A stretch of DNA of 64,000 nt from Collybia mongolica (Eukaryota > Basidiomycota > Agaricomycetes > Agaricales > Clitocybaceae), in NCBI GenBank assembly GCA_013420905.1, contig JAAXNY010000003.1, forward strand, positions 1 through 64,000, in the 5' to 3' direction. Positions 17,605 to 28,651 of this stretch are shown here, one piece after another; within the stretch, counting starts at the first letter, position 1, and every line of letters begins with the position of its first letter. A program made the translations under genes and the position numbers. The notes beneath the pieces are model-generated. The model worked only from the letters and a program-made list of their open reading frames with translations, was not told where the DNA came from and did not search any database.

Positions 17605-20270
17605 ATGCCCATGCATCACGGCAATTATCCCCTTCAATATACGTCTCTCCGCCGCTTCTGCCAGACATCGAAAGAACTTCTCGGAACCAACCATCGAGAC
17701 TTCGTGAAGTTCACCCTTGAAGGTGTGCATGAGAATAGGCAACACGTCGTTGATCTCTCACTTAATGTGATGGAATTTGACGAACCTTTTGATGCAATGA
17801 GAGACTTTGACTCTCTCCTAGGGCTTTCAGATCGAATTATGGTGCATGATGCTATCACCGTGTTTCCGGTTGCAAAGCAGGAGAAGACGTTATCGACCGA
17901 TATACACCTTGTATATGAATTTGAGAGTAGTAAAGTGAGTGTTTTACATGTAGTAGTTTGGCGTGCTAACCGTAATTCTCAGGGATTGTTCCGTGCTCCC
18001 GTGCATAAAATCCCCAATGCATGCTTGGCAACTTGGAACACACACAATGTAATATATGTACTCCTTCCCGAGCTTTACGCAAAAGATCGAAGCTCGTACC
18101 TAACGCAAGAGGAATACCGAATTCTCTATGAGGATGGGTTACGCCCTGCAATTGAGAATTTGTCACCGGAGACAGTGGCGGAATGGCCTGCGAAGTATGC
18201 GGATGAAATGTTTAGGGCTCGCAGGCGCAACGGACAGTTAGCGTTCACGAGTAAGATGCTCGCCCAGTGGCATGTTCGTTACCTGGGGGATCATATCCGT
18301 GCTGCGCTCACACATAAGGGAAGCACCTGGGCTACGGGACTGATATTTCTACACCAAATCCGTGGTGTAAAGCATTCGACACTCCACCGCACCGAAATAG
18401 CAGCCGCCGAGGAGGCTTTCGAACATTTCCTTCAACAAAACCGCCTCTCCTACAACTCGATTAGCAGGCATGGCACCTGGTATGTGGACGTCGGTGTCGA
18501 GCTGGGCTCACCGCGGGGTAATTGCCTAGCCTGGCGAACCGATTCGCACTGTGACATGGTACAGGAGTCGTGTGAGGTGACCGAGCGAGAAGCAAGAAGT
18601 ATCACGCGTTTAGGAAGTTCAAAGTATGCGCGAGACATAGTGTCCCATCTTCCTGCTGTCTCGGGATGCCGGATCACCACTGGGAGGGCGCATGGCCCTC
18701 ATGACATTCCTTACCTACAGCTATACACTACCGACAAGGCGCTCACCTATCACCCGGATCGAAGAAGTTTCGGAAAATCCATAACCGCTGAGGAACTCCT
18801 TAAGGACAAGGGTACAACGTATATTGAAAGCCTCTGTACTTTGTACAACAACGCCATCAGAACGAGCGAGGGCCATGCCCGAATCGAACTCAGGGTGTCG
18901 ATTTTTTCTGCAACAAAGGTGCTCGTTAAACTCGATGAACGTTTACTACGAACATGCCTCGTCTCAATTGACCGGTCTATTTGGTGGTAAGTACTGTAAT
19001 TGGGTGATAATATAATCTATTACTTATTCTTAATAGGACACTTCGCAGCTGCAGAGCCTTAGCGCTCAAATTTCTTGTTGAGTGGCAGATGCAAGGTGTC
19101 CCAGCATTTCGAGCGAACCCGTCCGCCCTAGTTCTCACAGCGGCAGCCGCGTGGCTACTAAATAGCCTACACTCTGCGCCCGATAAGGGACAGTCATCGC
19201 GGGAACTAATGGCCGCGGTATTACCGCACGTTGACCGTGTTGGCGCAGATCACAACATCCTTGCATACGGTACACCATTAGATGACGAAGACTACGAATC
19301 GGAAGCCTCCACGGACTCAGGCTCGGACAACGATCGTGTACCGCGTGAAAGATCCCGACGCGATGCAACCACGTTACCAGCCTTTCCTTACGGGATCATC
19401 TTCCTTTCAAATCTTCGCATTGGAGAAGAGTACCCTGTTCCGCGTTTGACGAAAGACCCACGCCATGCGCTGAGCGATCGCGCATTTCGCTATTTCTTCA
19501 ACTCCACCCCTGAGGAACTGTCGGAAATGCTCCTTCAGGCTGGGGTAGTTCTGCGCAAGCACCCCAATCGAGTGGCGAACCGGACGCGGATAACCCCATC
19601 GTACTATAATTGGGGTCAGAACCCAGATCGAAACATATTCGACCTGGCGGGAAAAGGCGCGAGCCTTCCAGTTCGCCCTCGAGACTTGGGCTCGGACAAC
19701 GAGCAGGAGGAAAGCGCGGGAACTAGCCATGATTCGGATGGCGATGATAACACCAACATCGACAAATTCATCACTAAATTGTGGTACCAATTCCTTATCG
19801 ACATCATGGAAGTCGGCCCAAACAAGAGAAGGGCTCACATGCCTGCATATATAAAGCTCAACCAGCTTGAACGCAAGATGGTTAACGAGGAGACGTACCG
19901 CAATAGGAATCTAGAAGAACTTTTCACTGAGTTTCAATGGCGACTGGCGGACGACAAAGCGTGGAAGGTGAATTTCGACAAGCTCTTCCCCGTGAAGGGC
20001 CATACTCGAGCGGGAGCGATCCAGAACTACCGGAGAGCAAAGTATTACCCCAGATGGGAGGACTTTAAGGCGAGGGCGAACCATCAATCTTACACCATGG
20101 TCCGCAAGGAGCTTTGGAAACGCTTTCGTAAACTCTACTGGATGCCCAAGGCCGAAGAAGACCGGATCTGGTGGACGAAATACGATTCTCAGATGCAGCA
20201 CTCCAAGGGCGACCATGTCAATACACCCGCCCCGCGCATTCTAGTTTACAGCCCCTGGCCTGCACTGTAG
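17605..20270 (+). CDS. Hypothetical protein, 855 aa, three exons
   Basis: Predicted exons are 17605-17934, 17983-18986 and 19037-20270. Intron 1 (48 nt, GTGAGT, branch GCTAAC, TCTCAG) is a multiple of three and has no stop, so plain translation reads through it. Intron 2 (50 nt, GTAAGT ... TTAATAG) joins the two long ORFs in frame (SIWW then TLRSCRALALKF). I recognise no domain. Features: a mixed N-terminal half, an acidic stretch (DDEDYESEASTDSGSDNDR) and a basic/aromatic C-terminus (RKLYWMPKAEEDRIWW). The duplicate at 35506-38171 differs at few residues (His/Arg, Lys/Asn, Ala/Thr, Leu/Val), so both are apparently intact. Confidence 0.8.
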
Positions 20271-21620
20271 GTACTTCTTGTATTCGTATTAGCATCCGCT
20301 TTTTCTACGCATTAATATGTTTTGAATATACTATGACACCTCGTTTTGCTCGATTGCAAGATCTGCAATAAGACGAACCGGCACAAAGTACAATGATAAT
20401 AGCATGGTACAGGACGAATCGAAGGAATACATGCGCAGGAGGAATCCCCGTACGCTGCCTCTGCTCGAAAATAAAGGGAGAAAAGCAGGAGGAAACTCCG
20501 TACGTTGGGTATTGGCTGGAGTGGGATTGGGGACTGAAAGGTTCCTATTCCAAAGGGGAGTGAGCCCTCGACGGCTCAATGTTCCAAGTCTGATATACTG
20601 GTTGATATACGTGGCTTTTCGGCGGGGGTCAGATGTCAGCCATGGAGGGGCGGAAACATGTTGTTCGACGAACCTCGCGTATACGTGCCTAAAGAAACGA
20701 GTTAGCATTGGTCCGAGGATGCGTTGATGGGGCTGAGGATCAACGAACCTCGTTGTGCCTTCAGGTCAAATGAGTACGTCGGTACTCAAGCCGTTTTCGC
20801 GGGTGGTCAGGCGGTTGTTGCGTCGTAGGTGCACGGTTGGGATTGTATATAGAACCTAAGTGATAGAGTGGGTCAGCATGAGCGAGACGATGCTCAGTTA
20901 ATGAACCTTGTCATACGGTGTGAGTATGTCTCTCTTTACAGGCGAAGTTGAGTTTTTGAGTAGGCGCAGGAGTTTGTGTGGGCTGGAGTGGGCCCCGATG
21001 CACGAGAACGGCGAGGTTCGACGAACCTCGGGTGTCGAGTTTGGATGGAGGAATCGGGCGACAAGAGATACAGGCGCAGGAGCAGACCCCGTACGCTGTA
21101 GTAATCCGAGGGGTGTAAGACAGACGCAGGAGCAGACCCCGTACGTTGTGTAGTGGTGGGAGCGGAACAGGTTGCGGAACAAGTGACGAGTCCGATAATT
21201 GAACTGATAGACCGCCGGTGTTCCAGACTCGGTGATCTCGGCGATAAGTTGTCACCTGACTGTTGAATTGTTCTTTGGGCGCGTTTTCGTCACTTCTTCC
21301 TTTCCACCCCATCCCCACCGACCTTTCACCACACCACGACGACCTCAACAACGATCCACTTGGTGTTGCGGGGCCTGCTCCCAATACCATCTTCTCTCTT
21401 CGTTCTACAGTAGAGTTGCGGGGTTTGCTCCTGACACTACTCCTTCCTCCTCGACGCCTCACCTGTGCTTGCGGCCCTCTGAACTCGGTCATACTCGCGT
21501 AACTTTTCAAGGGTTACCTAGAGCTCTTCCCTTGGACTGCCCCTGAGGATTCTCGGTCGTTCATAGAAAAGGTTTCGGGTCAGTTGGAGCTCCGTACGTC
21601 CGTGACGATTATCCTATCGT
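20271..21620. repeat. Non-coding; includes block R, reverse copy
   Basis: No gene seen. P2 hairpins lie near 20432, 20481, 21071 and 21121. P1 sites lie at about 20661, 20734 and 21012-21030 (perfect). From 20838 the sequence is the reverse complement of 8890-9740, so the SNF2 and 855-codon genes sit between large inverted repeats. Confidence 0.7.
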
Positions 21621-22312
21621 GCATAGCTAACAGTCTCCCTCAGGTTTCCATTTATTTTTGCTTGGCTTCCCTTCGTACATCTCTTGCATGCGCATACGGC
21701 TTCGATAAATACACTTGAACAAATGTCTAGCCTAACGACTTCTCCAGATACATCTGGTCACCTTACCAGTGAGTGTCCTGCTTGCGTTCCTAAATCCCCG
21801 TCAGTTTTGTCTTATGATATGCTTCCTAGTTATTGGAGTATCATACGAATTCCATTCTTAAGCTCCACGGGCCGTTTCCTCAACTCTACGTAAGTTTCTT
21901 TTACTTTCCTTCTTATGGATATCTGATTATTTCCTTCTAGTTGGTCTCGAAATGCTCCATATGTTCCTGAAGCATGAATAACCAAGAGTCTCGAATGAGG
22001 TATACTGCATCCGCCGCTAGTCTAATTTTGCCTTCTGAAACATGGATCCAGGTGTTAATGCCGCCTCCTTAAACGTCATATTTGTCTGGTGGAGTTTTTT
22101 GGGGGGCTTGAGTTTTCTCTTGGCTGCATTCCGTTATAGTGTAACTGATATTTTTCATGTAAACTCTTTCGGACTATATACAGTATTATTACGATCTCTT
22201 TTCTGTATAAAAAGGTGAGGGGTGAAAGGATATTCGTCATTCACCTCGTAGTATTTGGACCTCCAGACTTGCCCCTCCGACCTCCACACCGCTCACTCAT
22301 TTTGCTCAAAAT
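21621..22312. other. Inverted copy of the SNF2 upstream region
   Basis: Reverse complement of about 15790-16460. Unit A lacks about 1.4 kb here that unit B retains (39577-41007). No intact gene. Confidence 0.65.
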
Positions 22313-22850
22313 ATGCCTAGCCATATAGTTCACGGCACACTCACCCAGCTGAACGTCATGCACGACGGCGCGCCCTGGGGATACCCTCGCTGGCAGCGTA
22401 ATACTGATGTGAAGCATGGGCTGTTTCCGGATGACGATTCCCTCCTTCCCGAGGGTTGGACACGAGAAACCGATCTCGCTGTTGCCACGGTAATTATTTC
22501 TCTTGTGAGTCCTACGGCCGGTATTCGATGTGCTAAGCTCCTTCGTAGGACCAGCCCTAGGGCACTCAGGAAGAACACCAGGTTATCGGCAGAGCGCTCC
22601 GACAACCCCAACCCCAACCCCAGGAAGAGACCGTCGTTACCTGCACCCTCTTTGCGGCTGATACACCAGACATGGTTTTGTCTTCTCTAGTACATGAGAA
22701 GAAATCCTCGATGGACGCTTTTCTCGATAAAGAAAAGGGCAAAGGTGTGTCATATCACTCGACTCCTCTTGTTCGATTTTGACAAGTCGTTCAGAGATGT
22801 ATGGCCTGCTCTCGGGAAAGTCTTAAGTGGATCCTGAGGATGTTCTGGCA
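22313..22850 (+). pseudogene. Internally deleted SNF2 copy
   Basis: The first ~54 codons of the SNF2 gene (MPSHIVHGTLTQLNVMHDGA ... EGWTRET) are joined directly to the end of exon 8 (LAVATVIISL), followed by recognisable intron 8, exon 9 and the start of exon 10. The ATPase motifs I to III are missing, and exon 9 has a CAACCC-type expansion where motif VI ends. The copy is inverted relative to the intact gene and its flanks continue as an inverted copy of 10600 down to 8940. It looks like an internal-deletion derivative rather than random decay. Confidence 0.75.
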
Positions 22851-25130
22851 AGCCGATTTGGCCGCCGCCGCAGTAATATGATATCAATTCCATTGTTACG
22901 AGTTTACTAGTCTACCCATGTACTCAAACACAACTATGGCTTTTTGTTTCGCAACCTGTTCTATCTCAGGCCAGATTTCTGGAGTTTAGGGTCATGCCAG
23001 GTAGCGCGCGGTCATAGGTATCATCAAACGGGATCGAGCATTCTATTAAAGTGAGTCAGTACAAGCTAGAGACACAGGGAGGTTCGACGAACCTCGCACG
23101 TATGTACGCGGTCAATCAAGCCGTTTACGACGGTGATCAGGTATTTGGACATCTGAGTTATCTGGACATCTGAGTTGAAGGAATGCAGGCGCAGGAGAAA
23201 CCGCCGTACGCGGCCTCCATTCGAAATGGGGAAGTGAAACGCAGGAGGAAACTCCGTACGTTGCGCATTGGCTGGAGTGGGATCGCGGAGTGGGTAGTTT
23301 TCTATTCCAGGAGGGAGCCAAGGCCTTGTAAATTGGATTCTTTGAATATTTGGGATGTGGGAGGCGACGAGTTGATCCTTGCGCAGTAGACTTGAGAGAG
23401 TGCCGGTGGGGAGCAGACCCCGTTACACGAGAAAGGTGAGGTTCGAGGAACCTCGGGTATACAGGACTCCACGAGTGGAACCGGGTCAGTACTGAGATGG
23501 CGATGATCTCACAGGCAGAGGCACTGACCGTATAACATGGTTTGGCCCTCAAATCGGTGAGTACGCTACGTCGTCAAGTGGCTTTTCGGCGAAGATCAGA
23601 TGCCAGCCATGTGTAAACGCTCGGGGAAGTCGAGGTTCGACGAACCTTGCCTGCTAAGAACAATGATTCGTATGTTTGAGGCTAAGGACTACAAGCGCAG
23701 GAGAAATACCCGCGCGCTGCGCCTGCTCGAATAAAGAAGAGAAACGCAGGAGGAAACTCCGTACGTTGGGTATCGGCTGGAGTGAGATTGGGGACTGAGG
23801 GGGTTTTCCATTCTAAAAGAGGGAGCCCTGCGCTCGACGGCTTAACATTCCAAGCCTTAGATACTGGTTTCTTTGAATATTTGGGATGTGGAAGATGGCG
23901 AATCGAACCCTGCGCAGTAGATTCTAAGAGTACCGGCGGGGATCAGATGCCGTAGAAACGAGAAAGGCGAGGTTCGAGGAACCTCGGGTATACAGGACTC
24001 TACGAGAGAATTGCATCAGTACTGAGGTGGCGATGATTTCACGGACGGAGGTACTGACCGTACAACTTTGTTTGGCCCTCAAATCGGGTGAGAGTACGCT
24101 ACGCCGTCAAGTGGTATTTTTAGGCGGAGGTCAGATGTCAGCCATGGAGGGCGGAAACATGATGTTCGACGAACCTCGCGTATACGCGCCCAAAGAAACG
24201 AGTTAGGATTGGTCCGAGGATGCGTTGGTGAGGTTGAGGTTGAGGATCAACGAACCTCGTTGTGCATTCAGGTCAAACGAGTACTTCGGCACTCAAGCCG
24301 TTTTCGCGGGTGGTCAGGCGGTTGTTGCGTCGTAGGTGCGCGGGAGGGATTGTATATAGAATCTACGCGAAAGAATTGGTCAAAGTGAGCGGGAAGACGC
24401 TCTTTTGACGAACTTTGTCCATCTGAGGTACGTTCCTTTTGACAGGTCACGTTGAGGTTTTGAGTAGGCGCAGGAGTTTGTGTGGGCTAGAGTGGGTCCC
24501 GATGCACGAGAACGGCGAGGTTCGACGAACCTCGGGTGTCGAGAATGTTCGGTTTAGGATGGAGGAATCGGGCGAGAAGAGATACGGGCGCAGGAGCAGA
24601 CTCCGTACGCTGTAGTAATCCGAGGGGTGTAAGACAGACGCAGGAGCAGACCCCGTACGTTGTGCAGTGGTGGGAGCGAAACAGGTTGCGGAACAAGTGA
24701 CGAGTCCGATAACCGAACGGATGGATCGCCGGTGTTCCAGACTCGGTGATCTCGGTGATAAGTTATCACCTGACTTTAGATTTTTTGGCGCGCTCGTCAC
24801 TTCTTCCTTTCCACCCCCATCCCCACCAACCTTTCACCACACCACAACGGCTTCATCAACGATCCACTTGGTGTTGCGGGGCCTGCTCCCAATACCACCT
24901 TCTTTCATCGTTCTATAGTAGAGTTACGGGGTTTGCTCCTGACACTACTCCTTCTTTCTCGACGCCTCACCTGTGCTTGCGGCCCTCTGAACTCGGTCGT
25001 ACTTGCGTTACTTTTAAAGAGTTACCTAGCGTCCTTCCGTTGGACTGTCCCTGGGCTCAGTTGGAGCTCCGTGCGTCCGCGACAATGGTCCTGTCCTGCA
25101 TCGCTAACAGTCTCTGTCAGGTTTCCATTC
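22851..25130. repeat. Non-coding repeat region with two ~450-nt units, P1 and P2 hairpins
   Basis: No gene seen. Two related units of about 450 nt (about 23180-23560 and 23690-24080) share a P2 pair, a block reading CTTTGAATATTTGGGATGTG, and a P1 palindrome. P1 sites: 23078, 23437, 23631, 23968, 24162, 24241, 24516. P2 sites: near 23184, 23237, 23695, 23744, 24590, 24640. From about 24330 it is another reverse copy of block R. Confidence 0.65.
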
Positions 25131-25991
25131 CTTGACTGCTCTTCCTCCCGGTGGTCAGCGTCCCCCTGCCGCTCCAACTTCCCTCATTGGGTCTCGCAGA
25201 GCGCTTTACTTTGCAATTGCTACTCCCACGTCTGTCTGTAAGTCGTCTTATTCTTCTCGTAACGTGTCTAAGCTATATTGTTCTCAGCCAACCTACTACA
25301 CCTTTTAATGATAATCCACAAGGTTTTAGGATCGTTCTTAATCGCGAAACCCCACATCCGTTCCCGCCCCACGTGCTATCTGCTTACATCCCCTCACCAG
25401 TCTCATGATAGCCATTCGGTCACCATCGCTGTAAAACAAAAATAAATTGTCATTCCCATTTAGAAACTCTAGTAAACAATATTACAACTTCGTCTCGATA
25501 ATACAGATATATGGCGTTGTATCTTTCCGAGAGTCATCGCACCCCTGTCAACATCGTGGCTAGTGATGCCTAGCAGATGAGTTGACAATAACGAGATTCC
25601 AGTTTATGAATTCCGAAGCATGCAGCGCACAGCACTGACGAACAGGAACCCTCGTGGCAGATGGTGTGCATGCGATATATCAAATATTCCGCGGAGAGAT
25701 ATACTGCGGGTATTGGGGATGTCATATCTCACACGAAGATTTGGCGGCTTGATCTAAAAGAAGGCCCATTTCTTCAGCATGTAGCTCACTTGAAGATATC
25801 TGATTGTTAAGGCGACTACTCCGTCTTTTTTAACCCTAACCACCATATTACAGTGAGTCCCTAACTTTTCGAATAGCTTCTGTGTTTCATTTCGCACACG
25901 ACGCAGTACCTGCTAACAAACTTTATAATTCACTTCAAGCGCTCTTATAACTTAGTCAACCTCACTCTCTTGAACTACCACCACCACTTCC
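25131..25991. other. Intergenic, upstream of the RING gene
   Basis: Nothing firm seen. It contains a short CCCTAACC tract near 25833 and pyrimidine-rich sequence up to the RING-gene ATG. It is duplicated with about 150 nt extra at 44490-45434. Confidence 0.45.
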
Positions 25992-26621
25992 ATGCCCATC
26001 ATCTCGCGCGGTATAACATGGGTTTCGTCTCTCCGTCTGGCCCTCCCGCCGGCGTTCCTAGGTGTTTTTTCTCGGGAAAGGATTCACAAGGTACGCTTCT
26101 CTTCATATCGAGCATGGCGTAACTCATTCCCTTTGAGATTCTTATGGAGTCCGTTCGCCGAGCAGGCCTTCCAGCATCGCAATTGGTTCAGCGTTTCTTC
26201 GAGGATGAGGCGTCGGTAAGTTTTATTTCTTCGCTTCTTGCTTCGGCCTTATAGTACATAGGATCCTCACTGGCGCGAGGACACTATGTGCCCGGTGAGT
26301 TGACTTGATTTTCCTACCCCCTCCTCGTCTAAGTCCTTCAAGATCTGTCTCGAGGATCCAGCCTCTCGCGAACCACATCTCCTGACTTGTACGTGCCGTC
26401 GCTTATGGTACTGCCAGGTAAGTCGATTCCCGTTCGCAGACAGCTAACTTATGCAACTTAAAAACAGAAATGCGTCTTCAACCTGCCGACCATGGGCGAG
26501 AACGACGATAGAATGTCCTGTAAGTCTTTCATTCTGATTGTTTTTGTAGTCTAATTTCGGGGTAGGCCCTATTTGCGCCCGTCCCGCTCTTGCTGTTCAT
26601 TTTGGTTGGCTGGCCGATTGA
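25992..26621 (+). CDS. Small RING-finger protein, six exons, 130 aa
   Basis: Predicted exons: 25992-26090, 26138-26215, 26262-26294, 26343-26417, 26468-26519, 26566-26621. Introns are 46-50 nt, all GT-AG, and phases agree. The spliced protein has a RING finger built across exons 3-6: Cys69 and Cys72 (CPICLE), Cys86, Cys88, Cys94 and Cys97 (YCQKC), and Cys113 and Cys116 (CPICARP). The spacing is C-x2-C-x13-C-x-C-x5-C-x2-C-x15-C-x2-C, with Cys at the usual His position. RING proteins are usually E3 ubiquitin ligases; the target is unknown. The N-terminus is hydrophobic (VSSLRLALPPAFLGVF) and may be a membrane anchor. A second copy with conserved splice sites is at 45435-46064. Confidence 0.78.
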
Positions 26622-28316
26622 GCCGCCATTGTCCTATTCTATGTAATTACTCTACCTACCTTCCATTTGTATATAATCTTGTAGTCTAGTATTCTTTGAT
26701 AGTGTTTCTTGGCGACTAATAGATACTTCTAATATTTAATTGCATCGCGCTAATACCTGCATCTTTATTCAGTTCGACCTTGGTTCTTCATCAACCAACC
26801 AGAATAATCACAAGAACAAGAATGAGTACTGCTCCCGGCTGTGCGATAAAAAGGTGAGTCTTATGAGCATTGTCGAACTGAAGTCCTGCAATTTGCAGTT
26901 ACCAAATGAGCAGAACGCGAGGTTCCACGAACCTCGCTTTCATCCTTGGTGTTATCGCATGGGAGGTATGCATATTGCGCAAAGCTCGACGAGTCTCATC
27001 TCCGGTCATTGAATAAGGTCCGCAAATGTCCTGAGGCACGACCGAACCAACATAACTGAACCAGCCACCCCTAGTCGCAGCACATCAGGTGAGTAAATGT
27101 GAGGCTCGACGAACCTCGCCTATCTCACGCGAGGTATTGAGTTAGTGTAAAAACTCCCGGTCCTACTGGCGAGGATATCCCATGTACGAACAGCTGATCA
27201 AAGATTGCACCCGGGTTCAAATAATGTGAGTAGGTTATCAAACGGGATTGGCCACTCGTTATCGAGTTCCAGGTGTGCCATTCTCGAGGCTCATCAAACC
27301 TCATTCCACCCTTCGGTGATCTTGCTATTATTCTAGTTAGTTATCTCATCATTACTTAGGGCTATCGGTGTACTCGAGTTCTTCTGACCTCAGATAGAAT
27401 TGTCAAGGTGGTGTCTATCACCTAGAATTGCATTCCACAAAGTAAGTTGATTTCGAGGATCACCGAGCTCTGCCCGCGCCACACTTTGTCGTCTAATTAG
27501 TTTCTTAGTTGTTACTGCTGTATTCTTCATGGCTTCGCATTGGACCGTCAGACGGTCAGTTCTAACCAAACCAACCAAACCAAACACATCATCCCCGGTT
27601 TTCTCGCGTTCGAAGCGAGGCTCATAGAGTCTCGTCTCATAGTCTCTCTCATCACCCAGCAAACACCAGTGAACAAAATGTGAGGTTCGTGGAACCTCGC
27701 ATCTATTGGAGCATTTGGAAGTGTTGTTACTCGGAAACGCGAGGTTCGACGAACCTCACACACCAGAATTGTTATCAAGAAATTGCATTTGGTGGGCTCT
27801 GATTGATGGTCAATAGTAGTAATAAAATAGAGCGAGCCGAGGCTTACAATGCCAAACTTCTTAGACTCTTCATTTTTATCCTCATCAGCCTATTGAGGCA
27901 TTTGGGAACATGGACTCAAGGATGTGAGGTTCGTCGAACCTCATGTGCTAGTATGTTTGTTCAAGAGAGTAGGCATGATAGACTCAGAAGTAAATGTGAG
28001 GTTCGACGAACCTCACACACCAGAATTGTTGTTGTTATCAAGAAAATTCATTTGGTGGGCTCTGATTGATGGTCAATAGTAGTGATAAAATAGAGCGAGC
28101 TGAGGCTTGCAATGCCAAACCTCTTAGACTCTTCACTTTTATCCTCATCAGCCTATTGTGGCATTAGGGAACATGGACTCAAGGATGCGAGGTTCGTCGA
28201 ACCTCATGTGCTAGTATGTTTATTCAAGAAAGTAGACATGATAGACTCAGAAGTACAATGGTAGTAGTAGTAAATTTGAATGAACTGTACCTATGATGGA
28301 AAGGAATTCCATCTGT
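26622..28316. repeat. P1-rich non-coding region
   Basis: No gene seen. P1 palindromes lie at 26918, 27100, 27681, 27740, 27925, 27997 and 28198. A local direct duplication of about 250 nt (27740-27960 versus 28000-28230) carries a P1 at each edge. Some sites here are TGAGG...CCTCA, keeping symmetry although the outer base pair changed. Confidence 0.65.
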
Positions 28317-28640
28317 CTCTCAATCCTACTCCCAATCCCTGCTCATCTCTGCTCATCCCTGCTCCCAATCCCTGCCCATCCCTACTCCCAATCCCTGCCC
28401 ATCCCTGCTCATCCCTGCTCCCAATCCCTGCCCATCCCTGCCCATCCCTGCTCCCAATCCCTGCCCATCCCTGCTCATCCCTGCTCCCAATCCCTGCTCA
28501 TCCCTGCTCATCCCTGCTCCCAATCCCCGCCCATCCCTGCTCATCCCTGCTCCCAATCCCTGCCCATCCCTACTCCCAATCCCTGCTCATCCCTGTAATT
28601 TAAATCCCTGTTCAATCCCTGTCCAATAAAAAATAGCCCC
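28317..28640 (+). repeat. Minisatellite of ATCCCTGCTC-type repeats
   Basis: Tandem array of 10-13 nt modules (CATCCCTGCTC, CCAATCCCTGC) that ends in degenerate copies and CCCCATAACC at the junction with PLE2. The long open frames in it come from the repeat and are not genes. An expanded copy is at 47766-48225. Confidence 0.9.
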
Positions 28641-28651
28641 ATAACCAACGC

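Noticed and set aside
23078..24534. CRISPR-like array from the regular P1 palindromes
   Set aside because: Spacing is irregular, the sequence between sites is itself repeated, and the context is a eukaryotic telomere.
28280..28603. Long overlapping frames rich in NPCSSLLPIPAHPC, also at 47729-48211
   Set aside because: They are read from the minisatellite in all frames and have no composition or conservation of a gene.
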